This document shows positions 8,625 to 17,139 of a stretch of DNA of 44,435 bases, in pieces. Under the pieces are notes generated by a model. The model saw only the letters and a program-made list of their open reading frames with translations. It did not search any database and was not told the DNA's origin. This DNA comes from CAHJXF01 sp964657795 (GTDB lineage Bacteria; Pseudomonadota; Gammaproteobacteria; Burkholderiales; Burkholderiaceae_D). Both the position numbers and the translations under genes were made by a program. Position 1 is the first letter of the stretch. Every line of letters begins with the position of its first letter. The stretch lies in NCBI GenBank assembly GCA_964657795.1, contig CAZZWS010000006.1:1-44435 (forward strand), read 5' to 3'.

Positions 8625-9191
8625 TTACGGGACGATGTTGAGTGCGACGTAGCCGCACGGACCCGTCGTGCCGCCATGTCCGCGTTTTGCATCCATGTCC
8701 TCGTAGGTCGACATGTCGCCGGGCACCAGCGTGCGCATCGTGCCGTCGCCCAGCCGCATCACGACGGAGCCGTGCAGGATCAGGAAGGATTCGCGATAGG
8801 GCGCGGGGTGCAGCGGGATGGCGAGATTGGCCGGTCCCGCGACGATCTGCGTCTTGCTGCTCGGACCGAAGTCGTATTCGACCAGTATCGTCCCGGTCTT
8901 GAGCAGGGGCGTCGCTTTCGGCGTCATCACGGCGTCTTCGATCGCGGAGTCGCCGGTGGTGGGGTCGGTGTAGACCCGCAGCTTCCGGATCACGCGCGCA
9001 TCAGTGAATTCCCTGGCCGTCCAACCCGGACAGGCTGCGGCCACGGCCGGCGACGCACTGCTCGATGCGGTACCCGGCGAACTGCAAGCGAACATCGCCA
9101 CGACGGACAGGGCCGCGGCGCTCGCGAGCGTCGCGCTCCGCAGGACGCGCAGCGGACCAATCGAACGACGGGCTTGAGAAACGATGGGCAT
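8625..9191 (-). CDS. Exported cupin-domain protein, possible lipoprotein
   Basis: A 188-residue protein. Residues about 15-36 form a signal peptide (hydrophobic ALSVVAMFA followed by Cys); Ser/Ala-rich residues after the Cys resemble a lipoprotein linker, although MFAC is an imperfect lipobox. The C-terminal about 110 residues form a cupin barrel: PLHPAPYRESFLILHGSVVMRLGDG is a cupin motif 1-like stretch with His and Glu, followed by LVPGDMSTYEDMDAKRGHGG. It probably binds a metal or small molecule in the periplasm. It diverges from the secreted tannase-family gene with 241 bp between the starts, so shared regulation is plausible. Function beyond the fold is unknown. Confidence 0.78.
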   Translation of the reverse strand: MPIVSQARRSIGPLRVLRSATLASAAALSVVAMFACSSPGTASSSASPAVAAACPGWTAREFTDARVIRKLRVYTDPTTGDSAIEDAVMTPKATPLLKTGTILVEYDFGPSSKTQIVAGPANLAIPLHPAPYRESFLILHGSVVMRLGDGTMRTLVPGDMSTYEDMDAKRGHGGTTGPCGYVALNIVP

Positions 9192-9432
9192 GGGGCAGGG
9201 TGTGCGAGATCGAAACGCACTTTACGAGCACGAGCGCACGGCCGGGTCGGTGATCGTGCCGCTGTTCGGCAGGCGAAAAGTCCGTCCGCTGGCGGCGCGG
9301 CCGCGGGCTGCACTGTTCACTGGCCGGACACCCGGACGTCGTCGCCGTCACGTCCGCGACGGGCGGCCCACAATCCTTGTCTCGGCGGCGCTCGATGCCG
9401 GTTTGCGTACATCCCCCTTCCCACTCCATACG

Positions 9433-11091
9433 ATGATCAATCCTCCTCTTCGCTGGTCGATGTTTCGCGCGTCGATCGGCCTGGCCGCCTGCGCCGTGCC
9501 GGTCGTCGCCGCCCTCCTGATGGCGGTCGGATCGTCGCAGGCTCTCGCGCAAGCCCCGACGCAGGGATCCGTCGCCGTCGCGCCGGAGGATCGGGCGCGT
9601 TGCGAGGCGCTGCGCTCGACCGACTTCAGTCAGATCGCCGATGCGCCGACGCAGATCCAGAGCGTGACCATCGAACCGTTGCATGCGGACAATCCGGACG
9701 TGTGCAAGGTGGTCGGTTATGTCGGTCGCAATACGGGATTCATGCTCGCGCTGCCGTTGCACGACTGGAACGGCAAATACGCGCAGGGCGGATGCGGCGG
9801 CGCCTGCGGCGTGACGACGCCCTGGTGGTGTTACGACGCGGTGCGCCGCGGCTACGCCTGCATGAGCAGCGACATGGGGCATCGCTCCAACGTGGGCGAT
9901 TGGCAGTGGGCGCGTGACAATACCGAACTGCGGGCCGACTTCGGCTTTCGCAGCACGCACCTCGTGTCCATCGCGGGCAAGGCGATCGCGGCGTCCTACG
10001 AAGGCCATGCGCCGAGCCACGCCTATTTCATGGGTTGTTCGACCGGCGGGCGCCAGGCGTACGTGCTGGCGCAGCGCTTCCCCGAGGACTTCGACGGCAT
10101 CATCGCGGGGAGCGCGCCGCACAGCGAGACCGGCTCGGGTCTGCAACTGGCCTGGACCACGCTCGCCAACCTGGACGCCGACGGCGGGTACATCCTGCAG
10201 GAACGTCAGGCGCGGCTTCTGCACCAGGCGGTGGTCGACGCGTGCGACATGAACGACGGCTTGAAGGACGGCCTGATCGGCGACCCGCGACGCTGCAAGT
10301 TCGATCCCGCCGTCCTCGGCTGCAAGGCCAACGCCGGCGGCGACCAGTGCCTCACGCCGCGACAGGTCGAGGCGGCGCGCAAGATGTACCGGGGTCCGGT
10401 CGATTCCGTCGGCAAGCCGATCGGCACGCAGGGTGGCGTGATGCCCGGCTCCGAACTCAACTGGATCGGCGACTACATGCCGCGCGGCGACCGCCAGCCG
10501 CAGTACGTCGCCTTCATGACGAGCTTCTTCCGCTATGCCGGTTTCGATCCGTCGCCGCCGCGCGACTGGAAGCTGCAGGACCTCGACTTCGATCGCGACC
10601 GCTCGAAGATGGACGCGGCCGAGATGATCTACAACGCGCAGAACCCGGATCTGCGCGCGTTCCAGAAGCGGGGCGGCAAGATCGTCGCCTTCCAGGGTTG
10701 GAGCGACACGTCCGTGGTGCCGGCCGGCACGGTCGACTACTACGACAGCGTCACGCGCACGATGGGCGGCCTGGACAAGACGACCGGGTTCTACCGGCTC
10801 TTCATGATCCCGGGCATGCGCCACTGTTCGGCCGACAGCGAAGGTGGCGACAACATCGACTATCTCGAGGCGCTCGAGAACTGGGTCGAGCGAGGCAAGC
10901 CGCCCGAGCAACTGATCGGCTACCAGGTGCAGAACCCGGGCCCGATCTACAGCACGCCGATCTTTCCGATCCCGCCTGACTGGATCCGGCGTACGCGAGT
11001 CGCGTTTCCCTATCCCGATGAAGCGCATTACAGGGGTCACGGCGATCCGGACGACCCGGCGAACTGGACCAGGGTGAAGAGCGTGCGCTAA
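9433..11091 (+). CDS. Secreted tannase/feruloyl-esterase-family hydrolase
   Basis: A 552-residue serine esterase of the tannase family (PF07519), which includes tannases, feruloyl esterases and MHETase. Residues 1-40 form a signal peptide ending ALAQA, so it acts in the periplasm or outside the cell. The CS-D-HC catalytic arrangement is complete: Cys202-Ser203 in GCSTGGRQ, Asp425 in SDTSVVPAG, and His464-Cys465 in PGMRHCS; the two cysteines should form the family's disulfide beside the triad. The ATG at 9433 is chosen because the signal peptide begins there; the open frame extends further upstream without protein-like sequence, and an ATG at 9460 is an alternative. It probably releases an aromatic acid from an ester that the minus-strand operon 279-8427 could process. 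The exact substrate cannot be assigned from sequence. Confidence 0.9.
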   Translation: MINPPLRWSMFRASIGLAACAVPVVAALLMAVGSSQALAQAPTQGSVAVAPEDRARCEALRSTDFSQIADAPTQIQSVTIEPLHADNPDVCKVVGYVGRNTGFMLALPLHDWNGKYAQGGCGGACGVTTPWWCYDAVRRGYACMSSDMGHRSNVGDWQWARDNTELRADFGFRSTHLVSIAGKAIAASYEGHAPSHAYFMGCSTGGRQAYVLAQRFPEDFDGIIAGSAPHSETGSGLQLAWTTLANLDADGGYILQERQARLLHQAVVDACDMNDGLKDGLIGDPRRCKFDPAVLGCKANAGGDQCLTPRQVEAARKMYRGPVDSVGKPIGTQGGVMPGSELNWIGDYMPRGDRQPQYVAFMTSFFRYAGFDPSPPRDWKLQDLDFDRDRSKMDAAEMIYNAQNPDLRAFQKRGGKIVAFQGWSDTSVVPAGTVDYYDSVTRTMGGLDKTTGFYRLFMIPGMRHCSADSEGGDNIDYLEALENWVERGKPPEQLIGYQVQNPGPIYSTPIFPIPPDWIRRTRVAFPYPDEAHYRGHGDPDDPANWTRVKSVR

Positions 11092-11139
11092 GCGGCGCAC
11101 TGCGTACGTTGTGCGGCTAGCGGTATCGCGTTCGACTAA

Positions 11140-11153
11140 CCGGCCGATGCCGG
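11140..11153. terminator. Weak hairpin between convergent genes
   Basis: CCGGC and GCCGG arms with a 4-base loop lie in the 89-bp gap between the convergent tannase-family gene (+) and alpha/beta-hydrolase gene (-). There is no T-tract, so this is only a possible bidirectional terminator. Confidence 0.25.
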
Positions 11154-11180
11154 CTCCACGGCGCTACCTGAACACGTCCA

Positions 11181-11978
11181 TCATTCCCGTCCGAGAAACG
11201 TGTCGATGGCGCCGGCCAGTTCGACCGTCTGAAGATCGAAGATGGCGCCCTTCCATGCGGGCATGTCGACAACGCGCGCGCACTTCATCACCGCAGCCGC
11301 GCGCCGTGACGCGTCGCTCAGCGCGCTGTCCGGGTTGAGCACCAGCACCGGCTGGTCGACGCGTTGCAGATCGGCCCTGATATCGCGTTCGAACAACGAC
11401 GCGTGCGCCCACCAGTCCGCGGGATAGGCTTTCAATTCGTCGACGAAGCATTGATACGCTCGGCGCAAAGACAAGCCCGGTGTGCGATGCGTGACGAAGT
11501 AGGTCCAGCGATCCGCGAATTGAGCGAAGTCCTCGGTGAGCGCGTGGCGATGGACCAGCTTCGCCTCCCAGGCCGCGTGCTCGGCGCCTTCGAAGAACGG
11601 AATGCCGATCAGAACCAGCCGATCGATCGAGGCGGGCGTCGCGACCGCCATCCCGGTCGCGATCAAGGCGCCCGTGTGATAGCCGAAGAGATCGACCGGC
11701 GCAGGACCAGCCAGTGCGGGCAGCGCTTCCAGGATCGCTTGTGCGTAGTGCTCGAACGGCACCGGCTCGTCGGGTCCATCCGAATCGCCGTAGCCCGGGG
11801 TGTCGACCGCGATCACACGCCGCCCGCGCGCGAGCAGCGGCATCAACGGCGCGAACGTGAGGCTCGAATACGCCGTCGCGTGGAGACAGACGAGTGGTGG
11901 CAGGGGGCCTTCGCCGCTGCTGCGCAGATGCAGTTGGCCCCAGCGGCTGTCGACGAAGGACCGATGCAGCCCCGTCAT
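11181..11978 (-). CDS. Alpha/beta hydrolase with His at the nucleophile position
   Basis: A 265-residue single-domain alpha/beta-hydrolase-fold protein. The oxyanion-hole region (CLHATAYSS, residues 31-39) and the strand VIAVDTPGYGDSDGP (55-69) are typical. The nucleophile elbow reads G99-Y-H-T-G103, so His101 stands where the catalytic Ser, Asp or Cys should be. The same oddity occurs in the tandem hydrolase at 5066-6787. Its start overlaps the stop of the hemerythrin-like gene as ATGA, tying it to the manganese catalase operon. A classical esterase activity is therefore doubtful; peroxide- or aldehyde-related detoxification is only suggested by its neighbours. Confidence 0.82.
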   Translation of the reverse strand: MTGLHRSFVDSRWGQLHLRSSGEGPLPPLVCLHATAYSSLTFAPLMPLLARGRRVIAVDTPGYGDSDGPDEPVPFEHYAQAILEALPALAGPAPVDLFGYHTGALIATGMAVATPASIDRLVLIGIPFFEGAEHAAWEAKLVHRHALTEDFAQFADRWTYFVTHRTPGLSLRRAYQCFVDELKAYPADWWAHASLFERDIRADLQRVDQPVLVLNPDSALSDASRRAAAVMKCARVVDMPAWKGAIFDLQTVELAGAIDTFLGRE

Positions 11979-12523
11979 GCCATCCCGACCTTGGACCCCA
12001 TGTAGCGCTCGAACTCCTCGGCGAACCGCCCCGAGAGGCGCTGCTGCGCCGAGGCGTCTCCTTCATCCGCCAGCGCGGGGAACCACGTGCTCTCTTCTTC
12101 GTAAATGTGATGGGCGACTGCGGCGCGCAGATGTTCAAGTTTGTCGCGGAACTCCTCGGTGAGAGGTTCCAGCATCTCGAGCGCCGCGGTTTGCACCTTC
12201 GCGGCACTCTGCTCCGTGTACGCCGCGGTCGAACGCCCTTTCTGGTCGCCGAGCGCCATGGAAGGATAGAGGACCACTTCCTCAGCGATCGAATGGCCGA
12301 CCAGGAGCGTCGCAAGGTGCTTTTGCGCGCGTCGCTGCTCCTCGGCGGTTCCTGCTGCCCGTGTCGCGTCGAAGGCCCTTTCAATCTGTACGTGATGATC
12401 GAGGGCCATGGCGAGCCACGGAGCCCTGGCCCCCATGGATGCGGCACGTCTCCGGGCTTCCGCCCGCTCTTGGGCGCTGGGTTCCGGCGTTACCGCGGCG
12501 ACGACTTTGTCAAAGATGCTCAT
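11975..12523 (-). CDS. Hemerythrin HHE-domain protein
   Basis: A 182-residue helical protein with a hemerythrin-like cation-binding domain. Likely diiron ligands are visible: His in ALDHHVQIERAF (about residue 43), His/Glu in VGHSIAEEVVLYP (about 75-80), and His/Glu in HLRAAVAHHIYEEESTWFP (about 133-142). Such proteins bind oxygen, NO or peroxide-reactive diiron centres and are common in stress operons. The ATG at 12523 has an AGGGG ribosome-binding site about 7 bases upstream, preferred to the in-frame upstream extension to 12601 that would overlap the catalase gene. It lies 31 bp after the manganese catalase and is coupled to the following hydrolase. Confidence 0.85.
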   Translation of the reverse strand: MSIFDKVVAAVTPEPSAQERAEARRRAASMGARAPWLAMALDHHVQIERAFDATRAAGTAEEQRRAQKHLATLLVGHSIAEEVVLYPSMALGDQKGRSTAAYTEQSAAKVQTAALEMLEPLTEEFRDKLEHLRAAVAHHIYEEESTWFPALADEGDASAQQRLSGRFAEEFERYMGSKVGMA

Positions 12524-12554
12524 AAGAGACCCCTGTCTGATTGTCGGATGAAAT

Positions 12555-13469
12555 CTATTGACGCGCGTGCTTGCCGTTGGTCGCCGCGGTCTTGCCGGCA
12601 CCGGGGCCTGAACCCAGGTCCACGCCGGTGATCGGATCCGCTGTGGGATCCGACTGCGTCCGAGCCATCATCTGCTTCGCCAGTTTCGCTTCTTCCTTCG
12701 TGAGCATCGTGGATGCCCCGCCGTCGCCCTCGAGCGGCTGCATGGCCTCGTCACCGGTGACGTATTCCCACTGTTCGCCTTCATTCCACGGGCCGCGCAT
12801 GTTGCCGCTGCCTTGTGACAGGTCGACGTATTTGTCGGTGAACTCCGGCATGCCGGGTAACTTGCCAACCGGAAAGTTTGGCTGAATGGCATACAGCGCC
12901 TTCTCGAACGACTTCTGATGCGCGATCTCACGGGTCATCAGGAAACCCAACGCTTCCTTGACGCCGGGATCGTCTGTCAACGATATCAGGCGCTCGTAGA
13001 CGATCTTTGCGCGCGACTCGGCCGCTATATTCGAGCGTAGATCCACGGCCGGCTCCGCGCGCGTGTCGACATAAGCTCCGGTCCAGGGCACGCCCGCTGA
13101 ATTCGTTAGCGGCGAGCCCGCGCCAAACAGCACTTGCGTGAGGTGGCTGTCATTGCCCGCGCCGGTAATCGAGCGATACAGCTCGCCTTCGCTCTCGACG
13201 GCTTCCGCCAGTCGGCCTTTTGCGCCTTTGTTCAGCAGACATACGATATTGCCGATCACTTCGAGGTGGCTGAGCTCTTCAGTGGCGATGTCGAACAACA
13301 GGTCTTTGCGGCCCGGGTCGTCTTCACCGATGGCCTGCGTAAAGTAACGCATCGCCGCCGACAATTCGCCGTCGGCGCCGCCGAACTGCTCGAGCATCAG
13401 GTTGGCGAGGCCCGGGTTCGTACCGCCGACCCGGACCGTATATTGCAGTCGTTTGTTGTGTGCGAACAT
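12555..13469 (-). CDS. Manganese (non-heme) catalase
   Basis: A 304-residue dimanganese catalase that dismutates hydrogen peroxide in the cytosol. The four-helix ligand set is visible: Glu35 in DGELSAAMRY, Glu65 and His68 in EELSHLE, Glu151 in AESRAKIVYERL, and His184 in REIAHQKSF. The C-terminal about 60 residues after the QWEYV segment are Gly/Ala/Lys-rich and probably flexible, as in longer members of the family. An AGGA ribosome-binding site precedes the ATG at 13469. It is the first gene of a short stress operon with the HHE and alpha/beta-hydrolase genes. Manganese catalases often occur with stress-related alcohol dehydrogenases and DUF3606 proteins, as in the genes to the right here. 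Confidence 0.93.
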   Translation of the reverse strand: MFAHNKRLQYTVRVGGTNPGLANLMLEQFGGADGELSAAMRYFTQAIGEDDPGRKDLLFDIATEELSHLEVIGNIVCLLNKGAKGRLAEAVESEGELYRSITGAGNDSHLTQVLFGAGSPLTNSAGVPWTGAYVDTRAEPAVDLRSNIAAESRAKIVYERLISLTDDPGVKEALGFLMTREIAHQKSFEKALYAIQPNFPVGKLPGMPEFTDKYVDLSQGSGNMRGPWNEGEQWEYVTGDEAMQPLEGDGGASTMLTKEEAKLAKQMMARTQSDPTADPITGVDLGSGPGAGKTAATNGKHARQ

Positions 13470-14151
13470 GGATGAAATCCTTTGCGAGTGCCCGCTACAG
13501 CGGACGTGATTAAGAGAACGCAGGCCCCGAGATATGCTCGACAGGGTCCGCGATGGGCGTGCGACGCATATCCAGATGTTCCGCGAACACGCATGTCACG
13601 GACCGGGATAGATGCCGATGAGGTCGTCGGATTCGCGCTCGTCGGCGCCTCTTCCGCACGAACCTGCCGTATCAGGGCACGCATGAGGGCGCGTAGTCCG
13701 GAGGGCACGCGACAGCCCATGAAAGGCCAACCCTTACCGGCCGACGCGCCGCCCCGGAACATCCAGGCGGCGATGCAGTCGGTCAACATTCGACCTCGTT
13801 GATGGTTGGCGTAGCAGATACTGGTACGCCATCGGGCGGTCCGACGAGCTCGCGGGCGAAGATGCTTGAGCGAGCAGTCGTCTACGACTTGTCGATCGCG
13901 CCGTGAATCGGTCCGGTGTCTGAGGAGCGCACTCGTGTGGTTCCAGCTCTACATCGCTGATCGGCGTCCCCTGACTTAGAGGCATGGATGGACGGTCCCA
14001 AGGGCCGAGACGGTTTACGCAACCCAGGTAAGTCTTATTTAAAGAATGCGCAGGTTTCTGGCTGGATGGCAGATCGTTAACCTCACCATCAATCTCTGGG
14101 AACGAAGCCTGCGCCCCAAAGCGCAGACCAACCGTCGACGGGCGTGCACGG
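13470..14151. other. Intergenic region without a supported gene
   Basis: About 680 bp upstream of the catalase operon. Short frames on both strands give low-complexity, Arg/Ser/Cys-rich translations with no domain. A CTGCGC/GCGCAG hairpin with a 6-base loop lies at 14109-14126, and a less GC-rich patch at about 14025-14100 and near 14155 may hold promoter elements; no convincing -35/-10 pair was found. Confidence 0.5.
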
Positions 14152-14535
14152 CTATACTTTTTTTAATTTTGCGCACTGGCTGCTGAACCAAAAGCGAACC
14201 GCCTTACCCATCGGGCCCACGGTGCTAACCGCTTCACCCAGGGTAGCGCTGTCGACGCCTAGCTCTTTGCACCACCATTCGACGTCATCCCGGTCGTCCA
14301 TATTGACGCACTCCGCCGCGACCGGTGTATCCAACGGCCCCCGCTTTACGAGTGCGATCCATTCCGGGAGCGGCCGCGTTTCGCCGCACGCACAACAGCC
14401 CGGATCGAAGCTGAACCCGTTTGTGATGTACTTGGGCTCAACCCTCATGCTGTCGCACAAGGGGCACGGGGCAATGAGATCCATGTTCGGCAGACGTACG
14501 TGAAGAGCCTCGAGGCGCAGACCGCGCTCCAACAT
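14152..14535 (-). CDS. Zinc-ribbon plus DUF3606-domain protein
   Basis: A small protein with two parts. The N-terminal part has two Cys pairs, CPLC and CCAC, separated by about 20 residues, which suggests a zinc ribbon. The C-terminal part (VNMDDRDDVEWWCKELGVDS followed by LGEAVSTVGPMGKAVRFWF) matches the DUF3606 pattern, a short helical domain common in Burkholderiales stress loci. The start is uncertain: the frame is open up to 14733; 14535 (MLERG) and 14484 (MDLIAP) are candidates, and none has a clear ribosome-binding site. The Cys-rich part begins just after 14484. Function unknown; DNA or RNA contact is a guess from the domain size and charge. Confidence 0.65.
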   Translation of the reverse strand: MLERGLRLEALHVRLPNMDLIAPCPLCDSMRVEPKYITNGFSFDPGCCACGETRPLPEWIALVKRGPLDTPVAAECVNMDDRDDVEWWCKELGVDSATLGEAVSTVGPMGKAVRFWFSSQCAKLKKV

Positions 14536-14804
14536 GCGGCGCTGCGATACCGCTGCGGCGCGTGCCACGTGATCAACGGGATCATCGGAGTGCGCCGTCG
14601 AGTCGGCCCGTCGCTCGACGGATCTGCCAGCGGATCCGGGACAACAGGACGTCCGCCGGAACACGCCCGCGGCGCTGATCGCATCGTCGGGACATCCGCA
14701 ACAGGTTAATCCCGGCAAGGGCACGCCGACCAAGGCATCGATGACGCGGACGCATGCGACCTCGCCGCCGATCTCTGTGCGCTGTGGACCAGGATTTCCG
14801 AAGA

Positions 14805-15338
14805 TCAGCGGCGGCGAGAGCCGCGTGGGCCACGGCGGTAGAGCCCGTAGAGCGCCGCCGCGAAGACCGCTGAAACAAGCAGCGCCTTCTTAATGGTGCC
14901 GGCCCGGTCGTGCCTCCACAATGCCCTGCCGCCCATCTCGGCGAAGACGTTCGGCACGCTGCCGCGCGCGAAGTCCATCACGATCCCTTCGACCATGTTG
15001 ACCCGGTCAGCCGCGAGAAGCAGCAGCCAATGGCGTAGGTCGTTCTCACTGTGCCTGAAGGCCCAGCCGCGCATCACGCCGGAGACGCCGGTCGGCGGTA
15101 CCGGCGTGCCGAATAATGGCGTCATGCCGTCGCGCTCCGTCGAGTGGAAGACCTTGACCGTCGAAACCTGCCGCATCGGCGGCGCGATCGGTGCGCCCGG
15201 CAGCCGTGGCGGCATTCGCTCCATCGGCACGCCCGGCCGGTCGGCACGCTTGAGGTCCGCGCCCCATCCCACGATGTGTCTGTGGTCGTGCGCAGGAACT
15301 TGGCCGGTGGTGGCTGCGTCCCGTTCAAGTGGTTCCAT
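14805..15338 (-). CDS. Membrane-anchored partner of the FDH-like dehydrogenase
   Basis: A 177-residue hypothetical protein. The N-terminal about 55 residues are Pro/Arg-rich and probably disordered. The core (about 60-145) contains VKVFHSTERDGMTPLFGTPV and ENDLRHWLLLLAADRVNMVEG, a pattern I recall from conserved hypothetical proteins encoded next to glutathione-independent formaldehyde-dehydrogenase-like genes. A C-terminal membrane helix (KKALLVSAVFAAALYGLY) and an Arg-rich tail follow. It lies 31 bp downstream of the dehydrogenase on the same strand, so it is co-transcribed. The role is unknown; membrane tethering of the dehydrogenase is a testable idea. Confidence 0.7.
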   Translation of the reverse strand: MEPLERDAATTGQVPAHDHRHIVGWGADLKRADRPGVPMERMPPRLPGAPIAPPMRQVSTVKVFHSTERDGMTPLFGTPVPPTGVSGVMRGWAFRHSENDLRHWLLLLAADRVNMVEGIVMDFARGSVPNVFAEMGGRALWRHDRAGTIKKALLVSAVFAAALYGLYRRGPRGSRRR

Positions 15339-15369
15339 CGTCCGCTCCTGGTGGAGTGTCGTCCTGTCG

Positions 15370-16533
15370 TCAATGAGCGCCTTCGCGCGCGCGCGGCGGT
15401 ATCAGGACGGCCTTGATGCAGCCGTCGAGCTTGCTGGAGAAAAGCTGGTAGGCGTCGCTGACGTCCTCGAGCGGGATGCGATGCGTGATGATCTCTTTCG
15501 GAGAAATCCGGCCCGCCTGGATGTGTTCGATCAGTCGAGGCAGGTGGCGCTTCACGCTCGCCTGGTTCATCCGCAGCGTGAGGCCCTTGTTCAGCGCGTT
15601 GCCGATCGGCACGGCGTTGAACGTGGGCCCGTAGACGCCCACGATCGAGATGTTGCCGCCCTTGCGGACCGAGTTGATCGCCCAATGCAGCACCGTCGCC
15701 GCGCCGCCCTGCAATTTCATGTACCGCCCGGTGATCGTCTGCGTCAGGTTCCCCGTCGCCTCGCAGCCCACGCAATCGATACAGACATCCGCGCCCAGAC
15801 CGTCCGTCATCTTCTTGATGTGGATCGCCATATCCTTGACGTCGCGGAAGTCGACGACCTCGCACTGTGCGAACTTGCGCGCGAAGTCGAGGCGGAAGTC
15901 GACCCGGTCGACGACGATGACCCGGCCGGCGCCGAAGAGCCACGCGGATTTGGCGGCGAAGAGCCCCACCGGGCCTGCGCCGAACACGACGACGGTGTCG
16001 CCTTCTGAAATGTCGCCCATCTCGGCTGCCTGGTAGCCGGTCGGATAGGCGTCGGTGAGCAAAACGGCGTCGTCGAGATCGAGGTCGGGCGGGATGACCG
16101 TCGGGCCAACATCCGCCATGGGCACGCGCACGTATTCAGCCTGGCCCCCATCGTAGCCACCCGCGGTATGCGAGTACCCGTAGATGCCGCCGACGGCCGT
16201 CGCCTCGGGATTGACGTTGTGGCAGTTGCCGTACAGCTCGCGCTGGCAGAAGTAACACGAGCCGCAAAAAATGTTGAACGGTACGAGCACCGAGTCGCCA
16301 ACCTTCAGGTTCATGACCGAGGGGCCGACTTCTTCCACGATGCCGGTGAACTCGTGGCCGAACGTCGTTCCGATGCGCGTGTCGGGGACGAGCCCGTGAT
16401 AGAGATGCAGATCCGAGCCGCAGATGCACGAGCGCGTAACCCGCACGATGGCATCGCCCGGATGCTCGATGGTCGGCTCCGGCTTGCTTGCGGCGCGAAC
16501 TCGGTAGGGACCGCGGTAATCCATCGCGAGCAT
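15370..16533 (-). CDS. Zinc alcohol dehydrogenase, formaldehyde dehydrogenase-like
   Basis: A 387-residue medium-chain dehydrogenase close to the glutathione-independent formaldehyde dehydrogenase type. Catalytic-zinc ligands are Cys38 (ICGSD) and His60-Glu61 (GHEF). The structural zinc site is complete, with Cys90, Cys93, Cys96 and Cys104. The Rossmann NAD-binding motif VVVFGAGPVGLFAA starts near residue 178. It oxidises an aldehyde or alcohol with NAD(P) in the cytosol. A strong ribosome-binding site, GAGGAG, precedes the ATG at 16533. Its membrane-anchored partner follows at 15338. In many Burkholderiales this gene pair lies with catalase and DUF3606 genes as a stress module, as here. Confidence 0.9.
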   Translation of the reverse strand: MLAMDYRGPYRVRAASKPEPTIEHPGDAIVRVTRSCICGSDLHLYHGLVPDTRIGTTFGHEFTGIVEEVGPSVMNLKVGDSVLVPFNIFCGSCYFCQRELYGNCHNVNPEATAVGGIYGYSHTAGGYDGGQAEYVRVPMADVGPTVIPPDLDLDDAVLLTDAYPTGYQAAEMGDISEGDTVVVFGAGPVGLFAAKSAWLFGAGRVIVVDRVDFRLDFARKFAQCEVVDFRDVKDMAIHIKKMTDGLGADVCIDCVGCEATGNLTQTITGRYMKLQGGAATVLHWAINSVRKGGNISIVGVYGPTFNAVPIGNALNKGLTLRMNQASVKRHLPRLIEHIQAGRISPKEIITHRIPLEDVSDAYQLFSSKLDGCIKAVLIPPRAREGAH

Positions 16534-17139
16534 CTATCTTCTCCTCGGTTCGACGTCGAGCGAAGATGGTCGCGCTATGTGCCTCCAGTACGTGGTCAGT
16601 TGCGCCGCATGTGCTTGTCGGCGGGCGGATGAATGTGACGCATGCCCAGCGTGCGTGCGTTTTATTCCAACAAATGTTTTGCTGGCGAATACTTGGGAGA
16701 CCGCGCACAAACCCGGTTTTTTTAAAACAGTGTGGTACGCATGGCAGGCGTCCATAACTATCTGATTGCTATAGTTAATATCACGGTTGATAAAGATGCA
16801 AATTCTAACTTTGGCATCTCTGTGTCCGCTTCTTGCTGCGAAGAAGAACCGATCGCACCGCACCTTGGTAGTTGGGGGCCAGAGAGGCCTAGCGATTGAT
16901 TGGAGGACCACCAAAGGCACCCTGATCGCGCGCCGGAGCACGCTCTTTTCGGGCATTTAAGGGAGAGTCGCATGCGCAGGTCGGCACATTCCGAGGACGC
17001 TGAGGAACCCGGATTTAAGAGCCCAATTTTGCATACCACGGTTTATGTGGAACCGGGATACTTATGTAGCAAGAGCTAACGTTTAGGGTAAGCCGCCGAA
17101 AAACTGAAATCCACATGTTCAGGCCATCGGAGATCAACC
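16534..17139. other. Intergenic region, AT-richer, boundary of accessory segment
   Basis: About 600 bp between the divergent dehydrogenase (-) and recombinase-like (+) genes. The part at about 16655-16815 is clearly less GC-rich than the rest of the window, with runs of T and A, e.g. near 16720. Both promoters should lie here. Short frames on the minus strand have no recognisable content. The base-composition change may mark the edge of inserted DNA. Confidence 0.5.

Noticed and set aside
13397..13789. 130-residue minus-strand open frame upstream of the catalase
   Set aside because: It would overlap the 5' part of the catalase gene in another frame, and its Cys/Arg/Ser-rich sequence has no recognisable domain.
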